Below, in pieces: positions 1-7,539 of a stretch of DNA of 14,773 nucleotides; the first letter of the stretch is position 1; each line of letters starts with the position of its first letter. Made by a program: the position numbers and the translations under genes. The stretch is from Neisseriaceae bacterium (GTDB taxonomy: Bacteria; Pseudomonadota; Gammaproteobacteria; Burkholderiales; UBA11063). The stretch is taken from the NCBI GenBank assembly GCA_947470205.1, contig CANISK010000013.1, forward strand, positions 1 to 14,773, given 5' to 3'. The notes beneath the pieces were generated by a model that saw nothing but the letters and a program-made list of their open reading frames with translations, searched no databases and was not told the DNA's origin.

Positions 1-1843
1 ATACATCAATTCCCACCATTTTTCTAATTTTACAATTATTTTTACCTTTGCTATAGCCAGTAACATATTGTATGCCCTGAATGTCAGCATTGGTGATGTT
101 GAATTTTTCCAAACATTGAATTACTGTTTCGTCTTGCTGTGTTACAGATATAAATGATTCTACAAGTGGATGACGGTATGTTGCTTTTTGCTGATTATTC
201 TGAGGTTGTTCGTCGGTTAGTTTATTAATTATATCATTTTTTTCGTACTCCCAAAAATACTCATTAAATTCATCTGATGAAATATTGCTATTGTCTCTTA
301 ATAAACTAATTAAATTAGTTAAAGATAGATCTTGGGCGCCTAAGTTTTTGCATAATGTTTGCAATTGTTCCAACGCAATTTCGCGATCATCCTCAAGAGC
401 TTTGTTGATTATTTGCATTGATGCATGTGTTTGCGAATTCTTAATATATTTCATGAATGTGGATGAATTAGAATCAATATCTTTTGGTAACTGATATTCA
501 TTGTTCTGCTCCTGACAATCTTGAGTCACAGTTTGATCTTGGATGTCATCTTGATTTTTAAATTCCTCTTGATGTTGGATTTGGCTTTGAACGTCAAGCG
601 TTGATTCAGATGTGTGGTTGATTGATTGATCTTGCAAATCTTGTTGCGCAGCTTGAATTTTTATTTCCTCTTGACGTTGTTCTTGATTGTAAATCGTTAA
701 TTCAAGATTATCTTCATGTTGTTTTTGTTGCTCCTGTGTGTTATTTTGTATATTTGTTTGGGCGCTGTCAAGTAATTTTTCTAATTGTGTAAATGGCTCC
801 TCTAATCTACGCCTCAGGGATGCGTTTGAGATAATTTTTTTTATTTGTTTGATTTGATTAGTTTGATAGAGATTGTGATATTTATATGCAATGTGTAGTA
901 CATGATACATATATTTATATATGCCTGCTAAGTAGTACTCCTCTACAGTATTACGATCGTCTTCTTTTATTGTACCTAACATGGTAGAGAGATCTGATTG
1001 CAATGTAGAGATGCATGTAAAAAAATCTTTCAACGCTGGGTATAGATTTTGTAAGTATGAAATAGTTGGACCCCAGGCTGAAAAGTATTGGATTATTTCA
1101 GTGGGTAGCAAAGGATTTTCTTTAATACTTTGGAGTCTACTTGTAAATGCATCTGTAGAATTGCATTCATACTTCACTGTGTTCTCTGAGTCTTCCTTTG
1201 TTATCAAATGTAAAGACCATAGTTGTTCACTGTCTTTCCATATTATGCAATATGTATCTTTTTTTCTAGAAGTCATTATCAAGCGTCCTATTTCGATGGC
1301 TTTGTTGCGTCTGGACTCATCACCTTCTACTATAGAATACTCTTGTTGTCTTATTAGTTCCATTAATTGGTTAAAGGACTGATATAAAGAGCTAGCGGCA
1401 TTTTTTATTTCTTCGTCCCTTATCATGAGTAAGTTGATATTCGAATCGCCTTTACATTGATCGAGGGTTTGCTGATTATATACCTCATTAATCTTTGGGT
1501 AATATAGACTAACATGTTGTGGTAAAGGTTGAATTTTGCACTTGTAAGTACGATTTATTTGTTGAATATCCTTTTTTGTCATCTGAACGGCATTAATATG
1601 GGTGCGGCCTTGCTTAAAGTAATCAGAACATTTTTGTAACAATTCCCTTTGCTGTTGGGATAAATATCCCGCATTGTCTTCGATGTATTCTCCAGAAATA
1701 ATCTTTTGAATGCAAGAAGAGATATCCTCTTCATTTGCGTTTTTTCCGGGGTTGTCCCCTTGAAACATAACGTTTGGTTGATTGGTTTGTGTTGTTTGCT
1801 GTTGTTGACAAGCTAGCAAAGTATTTATTTTGTTGAGTTGCAT
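1..1843 (-). CDS. Q/N-rich hypothetical protein, C-terminus outside the window
   Basis: Reading the minus strand from the ATG at 1843-1841 gives 614 codons without a stop to the left edge, so the gene is partial at its C-terminus. AAGGT lies about 10 nt before the ATG, a usable ribosome binding site. I do not recognise the protein. It starts MQLNKINTLLACQQQQ and shows no signal peptide or obvious membrane segment. Residues about 1-355 look like folded, mostly helical sequence containing Trp and Cys. Residues about 360-450 are very rich in Q, D, E and N with recurring QD/QDQ motifs, likely a coiled coil or disordered linker. A further helical part follows (about 455-614). It is transcribed divergently from nagB. 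The long stop-free frame and protein-like composition make it a real gene. A secreted effector or a structural coiled-coil protein is conceivable, but nothing visible proves either. Confidence 0.85.
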   Translation of the reverse strand, partial: MQLNKINTLLACQQQQTTQTNQPNVMFQGDNPGKNANEEDISSCIQKIISGEYIEDNAGYLSQQQRELLQKCSDYFKQGRTHINAVQMTKKDIQQINRTYKCKIQPLPQHVSLYYPKINEVYNQQTLDQCKGDSNINLLMIRDEEIKNAASSLYQSFNQLMELIRQQEYSIVEGDESRRNKAIEIGRLIMTSRKKDTYCIIWKDSEQLWSLHLITKEDSENTVKYECNSTDAFTSRLQSIKENPLLPTEIIQYFSAWGPTISYLQNLYPALKDFFTCISTLQSDLSTMLGTIKEDDRNTVEEYYLAGIYKYMYHVLHIAYKYHNLYQTNQIKQIKKIISNASLRRRLEEPFTQLEKLLDSAQTNIQNNTQEQQKQHEDNLELTIYNQEQRQEEIKIQAAQQDLQDQSINHTSESTLDVQSQIQHQEEFKNQDDIQDQTVTQDCQEQNNEYQLPKDIDSNSSTFMKYIKNSQTHASMQIINKALEDDREIALEQLQTLCKNLGAQDLSLTNLISLLRDNSNISSDEFNEYFWEYEKNDIINKLTDEQPQNNQQKATYRHPLVESFISVTQQDETVIQCLEKFNITNADIQGIQYVTGYSKGKNNCKIRKMVGIDV

Positions 1844-1868
1844 GAAATAGTACCTTGTAAAAATATTA

Positions 1869-1892
1869 GTATTGATGTTATTTAATCAATAC
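1869..1892. promoter_or_regulatory. Perfect 8-bp inverted repeat in the divergent spacer
   Basis: GTATTGAT (1869-1876) and ATCAATAC (1885-1892) are exact reverse complements separated by 8 nt. They lie about 26-49 nt upstream of the minus-strand start codon, between the divergent genes. It could be an operator for a dimeric regulator or a weak stem in the 5' leader of the leftward gene. It does not match the NagC-type operator as I remember it. In such AT-rich DNA a chance palindrome is also possible. Confidence 0.3.
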
Positions 1893-1951
1893 AATATTGT
1901 ACAGCAAATTAATTAAAAAAATGGTGACAAATTTGTTTCATAAGATGCGCA

Positions 1952-1981
1952 TTGTATATTGTATAATAAAATGCGTATAAT
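1952..1981 (+). promoter_or_regulatory. Candidate sigma-70 promoter for nagB
   Basis: TTGTAT (1952-1957) and a consensus TATAAT (1976-1981) are separated by 18 nt. The predicted start near 1988 leaves a leader of about 66 nt before the preferred nagB start. A second TATAAT at 1962-1967 has no good -35 box at normal spacing. Only the -10 box is perfect and the -35 matches three of six positions, so this is a reasonable but unproven assignment. It probably also drives the hepT-mntA pair and perhaps the transporter downstream. Confidence 0.45.
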
Positions 1982-2054
1982 TTCACTCCAAAATATATAA
2001 ATAATGTATAATTACCAAATAGTCTACATTAAAAATTATTACGAAAGATTATCT

Positions 2055-2867
2055 ATGCGTTTACTAATCACAAATGAATTGATATATAAATGGACGGCAT
2101 ATTATTTATGTAAAAAAATTACACTTGCACACAAAAATTCCAATAAGCCATTTGTATTAGGTTTACCAACTGGTTCAACGCCACTTGGAGTTTACAAAGA
2201 GCTTATCAAATTATACAAAAATGGACAATTGAGTTTCACCAATGTAGTTACCTTTAATATGGACGAATATGTTGGATTATCCAAGGAGCACCCACAATCT
2301 TATAATTACTACATGCATCATCATTTTTTTGATCACGTAGATATTGACAGAAAAAATGTACATATTTTAAATGGTAAAGCTAAAAATCTAGAAAAAGAAT
2401 GTTTGCAGTTTGAGAAAAAAATTGCTGATTGTGGTGGTATAGATATCATGTTGGGCGGGGTTGGTGTAGATGGACATATTGCATTTAACGAGCCAGGCTC
2501 TTCATTGAGTTCATTAACTCGCATTAAAACGTTAAATCATTCTACAATAGTTGCCAATTCAAGATTTTTTGATAATGATATTTCAAAAACACCATATTTG
2601 GCACTAACAATGGGAATACAAACCATTCTCAATGCTAGAGAAATTATCATTCTTGCAGCTGGAACGCAAAAATCCCTCGCAGTACATCAGGCCATAGAAG
2701 GTGGCATTTCTAGTATGTGCCCGATCACAGCACTGCAAATGCATAATAAAGCTGTGATAGTATGTGATAAATTAGCCACGCACGAATTAAAAGTAAAGAC
2801 AATTGATTACTTTGAGGATATTATTGATGAATATTCAGACATGTTAAAATACGTTAAAAATATTTAA
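2055..2867 (+). CDS. nagB: Glucosamine-6-phosphate deaminase NagB
   Basis: Cytoplasmic enzyme converting glucosamine-6-phosphate to fructose-6-phosphate and ammonia, the last step of amino-sugar catabolism. From the ATG at 2055 the protein has 270 residues (E. coli NagB: 266) and begins MRLLITNELIYKW like the family. The ATG at 2004 would add 17 residues absent from homologues, and a GAAAG precedes 2055, so the shorter start is preferred. Visible landmarks are the phosphate loop LGLPTGSTP (35-43), FNMDEY with catalytic Asp70, and GVDGHIAFNEP with Asp139, His141 and Glu146. The allosteric GlcNAc-6-phosphate site residues known in E. coli appear kept: the serine after NEPG, Arg156, Lys158, Thr159 and Tyr252. 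Activation by GlcNAc-6-phosphate is therefore plausible. No nagA, nagK or PTS gene is adjacent. The hepT gene starts 22 nt after the stop, so the two may share a transcript. Confidence 0.96.
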   Translation: MRLLITNELIYKWTAYYLCKKITLAHKNSNKPFVLGLPTGSTPLGVYKELIKLYKNGQLSFTNVVTFNMDEYVGLSKEHPQSYNYYMHHHFFDHVDIDRKNVHILNGKAKNLEKECLQFEKKIADCGGIDIMLGGVGVDGHIAFNEPGSSLSSLTRIKTLNHSTIVANSRFFDNDISKTPYLALTMGIQTILNAREIIILAAGTQKSLAVHQAIEGGISSMCPITALQMHNKAVIVCDKLATHELKVKTIDYFEDIIDEYSDMLKYVKNI

Positions 2868-2889
2868 TATTATTTAAAGATAAAATACA

Positions 2890-3312
2890 ATGAATACAAA
2901 TAAAGACATTAGATGGCATCAGAGATTTAATAATTATAAACAAGCGATTTTATTATTAAAAGAAGCCTGTGATGAAGACTTAAATGGATATAACGATTTA
3001 GAAAAAGAAGGTTTAATCCAACGTTTTGAATTTACGTTAGAACTTGCATGGAAGGTATTAAAAGACCGCATGGAATACGATAGCATTACTCTAGATATTG
3101 TTTCTCCAAAGAGCATAATAAGAGAAGCCTATATAAGTAAATACATTAATAACCCAGAAATTTGGTTTGATATGATTGACAGCAGAAACTCCATGAGTCA
3201 TGTTTACGATAGAACAAGTTTCGATGAAATTGTGCAAAAAGTTAAAATGGAATATGTAAATGTTTTGCATGAATTTTATCTCAAAAATGCAAAATTGGTA
3301 AATCAAAAATGA
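2890..3312 (+). CDS. hepT: HEPN-domain toxin, HepT-like (HI0074 family)
   Basis: A 140-residue helical protein of the family first annotated as nucleotidyltransferase substrate-binding protein (HI0074), now known to include HEPN RNase toxins of type VII toxin-antitoxin systems. Family segments are RFEFTLELAWKVLKDRM (45-61), SPKSIIREAY (72-81) and WFDMIDSRNSMSHVYD (92-107). The last contains the HEPN active-site motif R99-N100-x3-H104 and the exact Rx4HxY arrangement with Tyr106. In characterised HepT-MntA pairs, the tyrosine of this motif is the one adenylylated by the antitoxin. The toxin gene precedes the antitoxin gene, as usual, and its TGA overlaps the next ATG (ATGA), implying translational coupling. 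The gap to nagB is only 22 nt, with AAAGA as a weak ribosome binding site. Function as an RNase toxin is inferred from family and motif. Confidence 0.88.
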   Translation: MNTNKDIRWHQRFNNYKQAILLLKEACDEDLNGYNDLEKEGLIQRFEFTLELAWKVLKDRMEYDSITLDIVSPKSIIREAYISKYINNPEIWFDMIDSRNSMSHVYDRTSFDEIVQKVKMEYVNVLHEFYLKNAKLVNQK

Positions 3313-4301
3313 GTAAATTTGATGGGATGTTTGGGTTATCTAATCAAGATATTTTTTTACTAAGAGGTATTTTTGCAAAATATCCATTGGTGCATATTGT
3401 AAAAATATATGGTTCACGAGCTAAAGGCAATTATCATACTCGTAGTGACATTGATCTTGTGATAATCGAAAAAGATGAAATCAAAATCCCACAATCTACA
3501 GTTTATGATATATTATCTAAACTTGAAGAAAGCAGTATAATATATAAAATTGATTTACAAATTTATAATAATATTAACAATATTGAACTCAAAGAACATA
3601 TCGATAGAATAGGGCAAATTTTTTATACAAAGGATATACAAACTATTCAAATTCACAGTAATCGCGATAATCCAATTTTTGATAAAAAAGATATAGAAAA
3701 TATTAATAAAATACGTAACACTTTTATAATTGCTAAGCAGAAATATTTTATATTAGAATATATTAATAAACCAACCATATATTCTCAAGTACGTAATTTA
3801 CTTTGTGAATCCTTATTTAGAAATATTATCTTAGAAATTTATGCAATTTTATATGATACTGACAATAGAACTATTGCAAATAAAACACTAAACAAATTAA
3901 CCAAACACATCAAAAATAATGAGGTTGTATTTCAATTTGTTTCGCAAATTAGTTATGACAATAGTACAGATATAGATACTCACCATGAAAACCTATACGT
4001 TTCATTTAATGGGTCAAGCGATGCCGCTGCCAATTCTCATTGTAACATCAATATAAATATTACAGATACACGAAATAAATTTAAAAAATACCGCGATAAA
4101 GTATTGGCTCATAAAGATAATGGTCAATATGATTATCATTTCTCGCAAAATGATATAAAAAATCTCTTAGATGAATCAGAAAAGATTATTTATTTATTGT
4201 ATAAAGTTAGCCAACCAACCACTTCGGTGTGTTTTGATTTTGAAAGAACAATACTAAAACCCCTTAAATTTGAATGTGATAATTTTTTTAATACTAAATA
4301 A
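3309..4301 (+). CDS. mntA: MntA-like nucleotidyltransferase with a C-terminal HEPN (AbiU2-like) extension
   Basis: Residues about 1-110 form a minimal nucleotidyltransferase (MNT) domain: IYGSRAKG...SDIDLVI gives an exact GSx10DxD motif (Gly35, Ser36, Asp47, Asp49), and KIDLQIY supplies the third carboxylate, Asp82. Known MntA antitoxins use this site to attach AMP units to HepT and silence it. Minimal MNT proteins are about 100-140 residues; this one has 330. Residues about 125-200 (VRNLLCESLFRNIILEIY...D...LNKLTKHI) and 255-300 (KKYRDKVLAHKD, then a long helix ending IIYLLYKV) resemble AbiU2-type HEPN domains. Arg262 and His268 form an R-x5-H motif within the HEPN RNase range. The 330-residue frame is uninterrupted. 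The MNT role is secure; the second HEPN domain is inferred from pattern. Base composition looks even more AT-rich than nagB, compatible with separate acquisition. Confidence 0.85.
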   Translation: MSKFDGMFGLSNQDIFLLRGIFAKYPLVHIVKIYGSRAKGNYHTRSDIDLVIIEKDEIKIPQSTVYDILSKLEESSIIYKIDLQIYNNINNIELKEHIDRIGQIFYTKDIQTIQIHSNRDNPIFDKKDIENINKIRNTFIIAKQKYFILEYINKPTIYSQVRNLLCESLFRNIILEIYAILYDTDNRTIANKTLNKLTKHIKNNEVVFQFVSQISYDNSTDIDTHHENLYVSFNGSSDAAANSHCNININITDTRNKFKKYRDKVLAHKDNGQYDYHFSQNDIKNLLDESEKIIYLLYKVSQPTTSVCFDFERTILKPLKFECDNFFNTK

Positions 4302-4347
4302 AAACAAAAACGCACTTGCACAATAATATATGAGTAAAGGTGTATTT

Positions 4348-5313
4348 ATGAGTTTATTTATTGATAACTTACTCCATCCAACTATACTATTTTTTATTTT
4401 AGGCCTAGTGGTTTCTTTGTTGAAAAGCGACTTAGATGTACCAGACCAAATCAGTAAATTTTTATCTATATATCTATTAATGTCAATTGGTTTAAATAGT
4501 GGATATGAACTTGGCGTGATTGGAATATCAATATCAGTTGCCAAATTTTTTGTAGTGTGTATTTTATTTGCAGTGCTTATTCCTACCATCGGATATTTTA
4601 CTTTACGATATAAGCATAATGTCGCAGACTCTAGTCTCATAGCGGCTTGCTACGGTTCTGTTAGTGCGGTTACTTTTCTTGCTGCAACTAGTTTTTTGAT
4701 AGATAACGAAATTAAATTTGATGGATATATCACAACAGCTCTTGGTCTTATGGAGTTTCCCGCTATTATTGTGGGGCTTATTTTTTATAAGTTGTTTACT
4801 CATGCATACATAAATAAAAAACAACTTGTCAAATATATTATCCAGCATACATTGCTAGATTCATCAATAGTGTTGTTATTGGGCAGTATAGCAATTGGTT
4901 ACATTAGCGGTATGGATGGCAAAGAAGAAATGATGCCATTTATTAGCAATATCTTCAAAGGAATGTTGGCATTGTATTTGTTGGATATTGGTATCAAAGC
5001 CGGTCGTCATTTACCACAGATTGTCAATTCCTCCTTTTTTCTAATTATATTTGCAATAGTTGTCCCGATAATTAATGGTATTATTGGTATTTTAGTATCT
5101 CATTTTATACTTCATTTTGATATTGGTAACTCACTTTTAGTCACTATGTTATTTGCTAGCGCCTCATATCTTGTGGTTCCTTCTTCAATGAGTATATCCA
5201 TTCCAGATGCAAACTCAAATACAGCAGTAACAATTACTTTAGTGATTACATTCACTTTTAATGTCTTATTGGCAATGCCAGTTTACTATTTTATTTTAGA
5301 AAAATTACAATAA
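4348..5313 (+). CDS. SbtA-family sodium-dependent bicarbonate permease
   Basis: Inner-membrane transporter of the SbtA family, whose cyanobacterial members import bicarbonate with sodium. From the ATG at 4348 it has 321 residues, the usual family length, with about ten hydrophobic helices in two similar halves. Family signatures seen are AACYGSVSAVTF in the first half, LGLMEFPAIIVGL, LYLLDIGIKAG, and ASASYLVVPSSMSISIPDAN near the C-terminus. The ATG at 4330 would add six residues, but AAAGG at 4336-4340 sits 7 nt before 4348, so the second ATG is preferred. It starts 46 nt after the mntA stop. No SbtB (PII-like regulator) gene follows; a repeat-bearing spacer does. Family membership is fairly firm. 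Bicarbonate as substrate is inferred, because many heterotrophic homologues are untested. Confidence 0.87.
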   Translation: MSLFIDNLLHPTILFFILGLVVSLLKSDLDVPDQISKFLSIYLLMSIGLNSGYELGVIGISISVAKFFVVCILFAVLIPTIGYFTLRYKHNVADSSLIAACYGSVSAVTFLAATSFLIDNEIKFDGYITTALGLMEFPAIIVGLIFYKLFTHAYINKKQLVKYIIQHTLLDSSIVLLLGSIAIGYISGMDGKEEMMPFISNIFKGMLALYLLDIGIKAGRHLPQIVNSSFFLIIFAIVVPIINGIIGILVSHFILHFDIGNSLLVTMLFASASYLVVPSSMSISIPDANSNTAVTITLVITFTFNVLLAMPVYYFILEKLQ

Positions 5314-5377
5314 CTACAACCATCATGATCCTAAATTTTATTTAGAACGCCAGTTTAACATAAGAAATTATAAAAAT

Positions 5378-5503
5378 CAGTCATTGCGAACCCTGATTTA
5401 TCAGGGTGTGGCAATCCCATACGCAATAATACGTAATATGTAACACATGAGCTTCAATCATTGAGATTGCCACGCTATGATAAATCATAGCTCGCAATGA
5501 CTG
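5378..5503. repeat. 126-nt palindromic cruciform element, copy 1
   Basis: Terminal inverted repeats CAGTCATTGCGA (5378-5389) and TCGCAATGACTG (5492-5503) are perfect complements. Inside them GTGGCAATCCCA (5408-5419) pairs with TGAGATTGCCAC (5462-5473) with one mismatch. Between these paired blocks each arm holds its own 18-nt hairpin: ACCCTGATTTATCAGGGT on the left and GCTATGATAAATCATAGC on the right. The fold would be a long stem with two side hairpins. The element fills most of the spacer between the SbtA-family gene and acs and may also serve as a transcript end or processing structure. It has no coding capacity, so it is a REP/MITE-like non-autonomous repeat. The same architecture recurs at 13741-13863. 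Confidence 0.93.
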
Positions 5504-5542
5504 TATTCCTTGGTATCTATATTTTAGAAAGTTTATATTATT

Positions 5543-7528
5543 ATGCCATCATTAGCTAATGATAATTTTATCAATAACCATACCACATATTCCATCACCA
5601 CATCGTTTATAAATCAGGCGAATATCAATCAAGTAAAATTTGATGAGTTAAATCAGAAAGCACACAATAATTATGAAGAATTTTGGGGAGAGTTGGCGCA
5701 TACAAAAATCTCATGGCATAAACCCTTCACAACTACTTTAAATAACACCAAGGCGCCATTTTACAAATGGTTTGAGGATGGAGTTTTAAATGTATCATAC
5801 AATTGTTTAGATAGACATTTGAGATCCAAAGCTCATAAAACAGCAATCATATTTGAAGCAGATGATGGGGCTATTACAAAAATTACTTATCAAGAGCTTC
5901 ACACCAAAGTATGCCAATTTGCCAATGGGCTAAAGTCCATTGGGGTAAAAAGCGGTGATCGGGTGATCGTGTATATGAATAATAGCATTGAGGCAATTAT
6001 TGCCATGCAGTCAATTGCACGAATTGGCGCAATTCATTCTGTAGTATTTGGAGGGTTTTCGTCAATTGCATTGGCAGATCGGATAATCGATGCAAAAGCT
6101 GAATATATTATTACTGTAAATGGATATCACAGGGGTGGTAAATTAATTGAATTAAAAAAAATGGTAGATGAAGCACTTATCAATATAGATAAAAATATTC
6201 ATCAAATAAAACACACAATCATACATAACCGTACCCCAGATTTAAATACTAAGATCACACCACATCAAGACATATGGTGGAATGATGTTGTTGATAATCA
6301 AGATAAAGAATGCATACCAGAATGGGTAACATCGGAGCACCCATTATTTATCTTATATACATCAGGCTCTACTGGTAAACCAAAGGGTATATTACATACA
6401 AGTGGTGGTTATTTGCTAGGTACCATAGTGACAATGGAGTGGGTTTTTGATTACAAAGACACAGATTGCTACTGGTGTACAGCAGATGTAGGATGGATAA
6501 CAGGGCATTCATATATTTGCTATGGTCCACTAGCGGTTGGGGCTACACAAGTTATATTTGAAGGGATACCCACATATCCTAGCGCGGATAGATTTTGGCA
6601 GATGATAGAACGACACAAGGTCACTACATTTTATACTGCACCTACCGCGATTAGAAATCTCATTAAATTAGGTGCCACATTGCCAAAAAACCACAACTTA
6701 TCATCTTTAAGGTTGTTAGGAAGTGTGGGGGAGCCTATAAATCCCGAAGCGTGGAAGTGGTATTATGAAGTGGTTGGCAATAGCAAGTGCCCGATAGTAG
6801 ACACATGGTGGCAAACCGAAACTGGATGTAATATGTTGTCTCCCATACCGGGCGTACAAGCATTAAAACCAGGGTCTTGTGTCTCACCCATTCCTGGTAT
6901 CATGGCCGTAATAATTGATGAAAATGGCAACAGCATTAAACCCGGGGAAAGTGGTTATTTAGTAATCACAAAACCATTTCCATCTCAATTGCGTACTATC
7001 TGGAATGCGGACGATAAATTCATCAAAACTTATTATCCACAAGATATCGCAGATGGTAGGTATTACATAGCTGGAGACAGTGCACAGCTTGATACAGATG
7101 GTTACTTTTGGATTTTAGGGCGGATAGATGATGTGTTGAATGTATCTGGGCATCGCTTAGGTACAATGGAGATCGAATCAGCAATAACAATGCATCCAAG
7201 CATAGCAGAGGCAGCTGTAGTTGGTAAACCTCATGCAATAAAAGGCGAAGGGATTTTTGCCTTTGTAGTTTGTAAAAAAGATAGTTCAATAAAAGATTTG
7301 TCTCAAGATGATAAAACTACACTCACTAATCAGATAAATGCTATTATTAGTAAAGAAATTGGAGCGATAGCTAAAATAGATGAAATAAAATTTGTAGAGG
7401 GGTTGCCCAAGACGAGATCTGGTAAAATTATGCGCCGTTTACTACGAAATATAGTGCGAGGAGAGGAAATTACACAAGATATTTCAACGCTAGAAAACCC
7501 AGCGATAATAAACACTCTGAAGTTATAA
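5543..7528 (+). CDS. acs: Acetyl-CoA synthetase (AMP-forming)
   Basis: Cytoplasmic enzyme that activates acetate with ATP and CoA through an acetyl-adenylate. It has 661 residues (E. coli Acs: 652). Visible motifs are the ATP loop [11 protein letters not shown] (272-282), [10 protein letters not shown] with the tryptophan pair Trp422/Trp423 that restricts the pocket to acetate, [27 protein letters not shown] in the hinge and C-terminal domain, and [11 protein letters not shown] with Lys628. Lys628 corresponds to the lysine that is catalytic for adenylation and reversibly acetylated in characterised Acs enzymes. The N-terminal alignment supports this ATG: FWGE occurs near residue 48, close to its place in E. 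coli. The ribosome binding site is weak. The transporter gene starts 11 nt after the stop. With AceE nearby, acetyl-CoA is supplied from both acetate and pyruvate. Confidence 0.97.
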   Translation: MPSLANDNFINNHTTYSITTSFINQANINQVKFDELNQKAHNNYEEFWGELAHTKISWHKPFTTTLNNTKAPFYKWFEDGVLNVSYNCLDRHLRSKAHKTAIIFEADDGAITKITYQELHTKVCQFANGLKSIGVKSGDRVIVYMNNSIEAIIAMQSIARIGAIHSVVFGGFSSIALADRIIDAKAEYIITVNGYHRGGKLIELKKMVDEALINIDKNIHQIKHTIIHNRTPDLNTKITPHQDIWWNDVVDNQDKECIPEWVTSEHPLFILYTSGSTGKPKGILHTSGGYLLGTIVTMEWVFDYKDTDCYWCTADVGWITGHSYICYGPLAVGATQVIFEGIPTYPSADRFWQMIERHKVTTFYTAPTAIRNLIKLGATLPKNHNLSSLRLLGSVGEPINPEAWKWYYEVVGNSKCPIVDTWWQTETGCNMLSPIPGVQALKPGSCVSPIPGIMAVIIDENGNSIKPGESGYLVITKPFPSQLRTIWNADDKFIKTYYPQDIADGRYYIAGDSAQLDTDGYFWILGRIDDVLNVSGHRLGTMEIESAITMHPSIAEAAVVGKPHAIKGEGIFAFVVCKKDSSIKDLSQDDKTTLTNQINAIISKEIGAIAKIDEIKFVEGLPKTRSGKIMRRLLRNIVRGEEITQDISTLENPAIINTLKL

Positions 7529-7539
7529 GGATAAAGTCA

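Noticed and set aside
981..1382. Plus-strand open frame of 133 codons
   Set aside because: It lies wholly inside the much longer minus-strand frame at 1-1843 and its translation has no recognisable domain.
2004..2054. Upstream nagB start adding 17 residues
   Set aside because: The extra residues have no counterpart in known NagB proteins, while the ATG at 2055 matches the family N-terminus and has a better upstream purine stretch.
4254..4640. Minus-strand open frame of 128 codons overlapping the transporter
   Set aside because: It spans the end of the nucleotidyltransferase gene and the start of the SbtA-family gene antisense, with no domain; the sense genes explain the region.
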